This document shows positions 40,832 to 40,871 of a stretch of 40,871 nt of DNA, one piece after another. This DNA comes from an uncultured Spirochaetaceae bacterium (GTDB lineage: Bacteria > Spirochaetota > Spirochaetia > Treponematales > Treponemataceae). Positions within the stretch are counted from its first letter, which is position 1. Every line of letters begins with the position of its first letter. A program made the position numbers and the translations under genes. Below the pieces are notes generated by a model. The model did not search any database, was not told where the DNA came from, and saw only the letters and a list, made by a program, of their open reading frames with translations. The stretch spans positions 1 to 40,871 of the forward strand of contig CADCQA010000161.1 of assembly GCA_902803415.1 (NCBI GenBank), given 5' to 3'.

Positions 40832-40860
40832 ATTATATGAAGCGTGCAGTTTTTAGTCAA
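40832..40860 (-). promoter_or_regulatory. Near-consensus promoter of the Hpt gene (leaderless type)
   Basis: On the minus strand: -35 TTGACT (plus 40855-40860), 17-bp spacer, and -10 TATAAT (plus 40832-40837). The ATG at 40823 begins 8 nt after the -10. Confidence 0.82.
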
Positions 40861-40871
40861 GGGAAGCTCAA

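Noticed and set aside
1-40871. CRISPR array, rRNA operon, tmRNA, prophage or complete insertion sequence
   Set aside because: No regularly spaced repeats, rRNA-like sequence, phage genes or transposase with terminal repeats were seen; the only mobile-type gene is the partial Rpn-like nuclease.

Overview
The window reads as chromosomal DNA of a Treponema-like spirochaete of moderately high G+C. Main evidence: the gene order tamB-bamA-skp-mutS, which I recall from Treponema pallidum around tp0325-tp0328; a cheW / DegT-like / nadK / recN block; a biotin-dependent, Na+-pumping oxaloacetate decarboxylase; and several lipid-anchored or exported proteins of treponemal style. Assignment to genus is inference from gene content; no rRNA is present. 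Genes are tightly packed, often with 1-8 nt overlaps, and one tRNA-Lys(TTT) gene is present.

Layout. 1-457 holds the 5' part of an Rpn/PD-(D/E)XK-like nuclease gene that runs off the left edge. 615-4769 is a four-gene phospho-signalling operon: FHA protein, PPP-like metallophosphatase, transmembrane Ser/Thr kinase, and pseudo-receiver/winged-helix regulator. 4789-6204 (minus) encodes an exported protein of unknown role. 6333-6405 is tRNA-Lys with its own promoter and terminator. 6566-7946 is an isochorismatase-type hydrolase overlapping an alpha/beta hydrolase. 8004-10606 (minus) holds tmk, an exported helical protein and a cysteine desulfurase. 10708-21014 is the outer-membrane biogenesis operon tamB-bamA-skp, followed by mutS; then comes a ComF-type phosphoribosyltransferase. 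22204-28422 runs cheW, a catalytically degenerate DegT-like protein, nadK, recN, a helical conserved protein and a two-repeat HD-domain protein. 28652-32471 is the oxaloacetate decarboxylase operon oadG-oadA-oadB, closed by a strong intrinsic terminator. 32608-37081 is a glycerol-phosphate polymer (teichoic-acid-like) locus. 37169-39393 encodes an RlmI-like rRNA methyltransferase and MiaA. The right end holds a small conserved protein, a TatD-family hydrolase and an orphan Hpt protein.

The most unusual content is 32608-37081. A single 933-residue membrane protein joins a YidC/Oxa1-like domain to an extracytoplasmic sulfatase/LTA-synthase-type domain. It is translationally coupled to a membrane-anchored CDP-glycerol glycerophosphotransferase and to a TagD-type glycerol-3-phosphate cytidylyltransferase. 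Together they supply CDP-glycerol, polymerise or transfer glycerol phosphate, and plausibly act on it outside the cytoplasmic membrane. This is a candidate route to the lipoteichoic-acid-like glycolipids reported from some treponemes. Base composition drops in the later part of this locus.

A second pattern runs through the window. At least five transcription units have a good -10 element, four of them with an extended TGn, only 7-10 nt upstream of the start ATG and no Shine-Dalgarno sequence. They are therefore predicted to be transcribed as leaderless or nearly leaderless mRNAs, while operon-internal genes mostly carry ordinary AGGAGG-type sites. Other points: oadA encodes two tandem biotinyl domains, tmk has Thr in place of the P-loop Lys, and the DegT-like protein has Arg in place of the PLP Lys.
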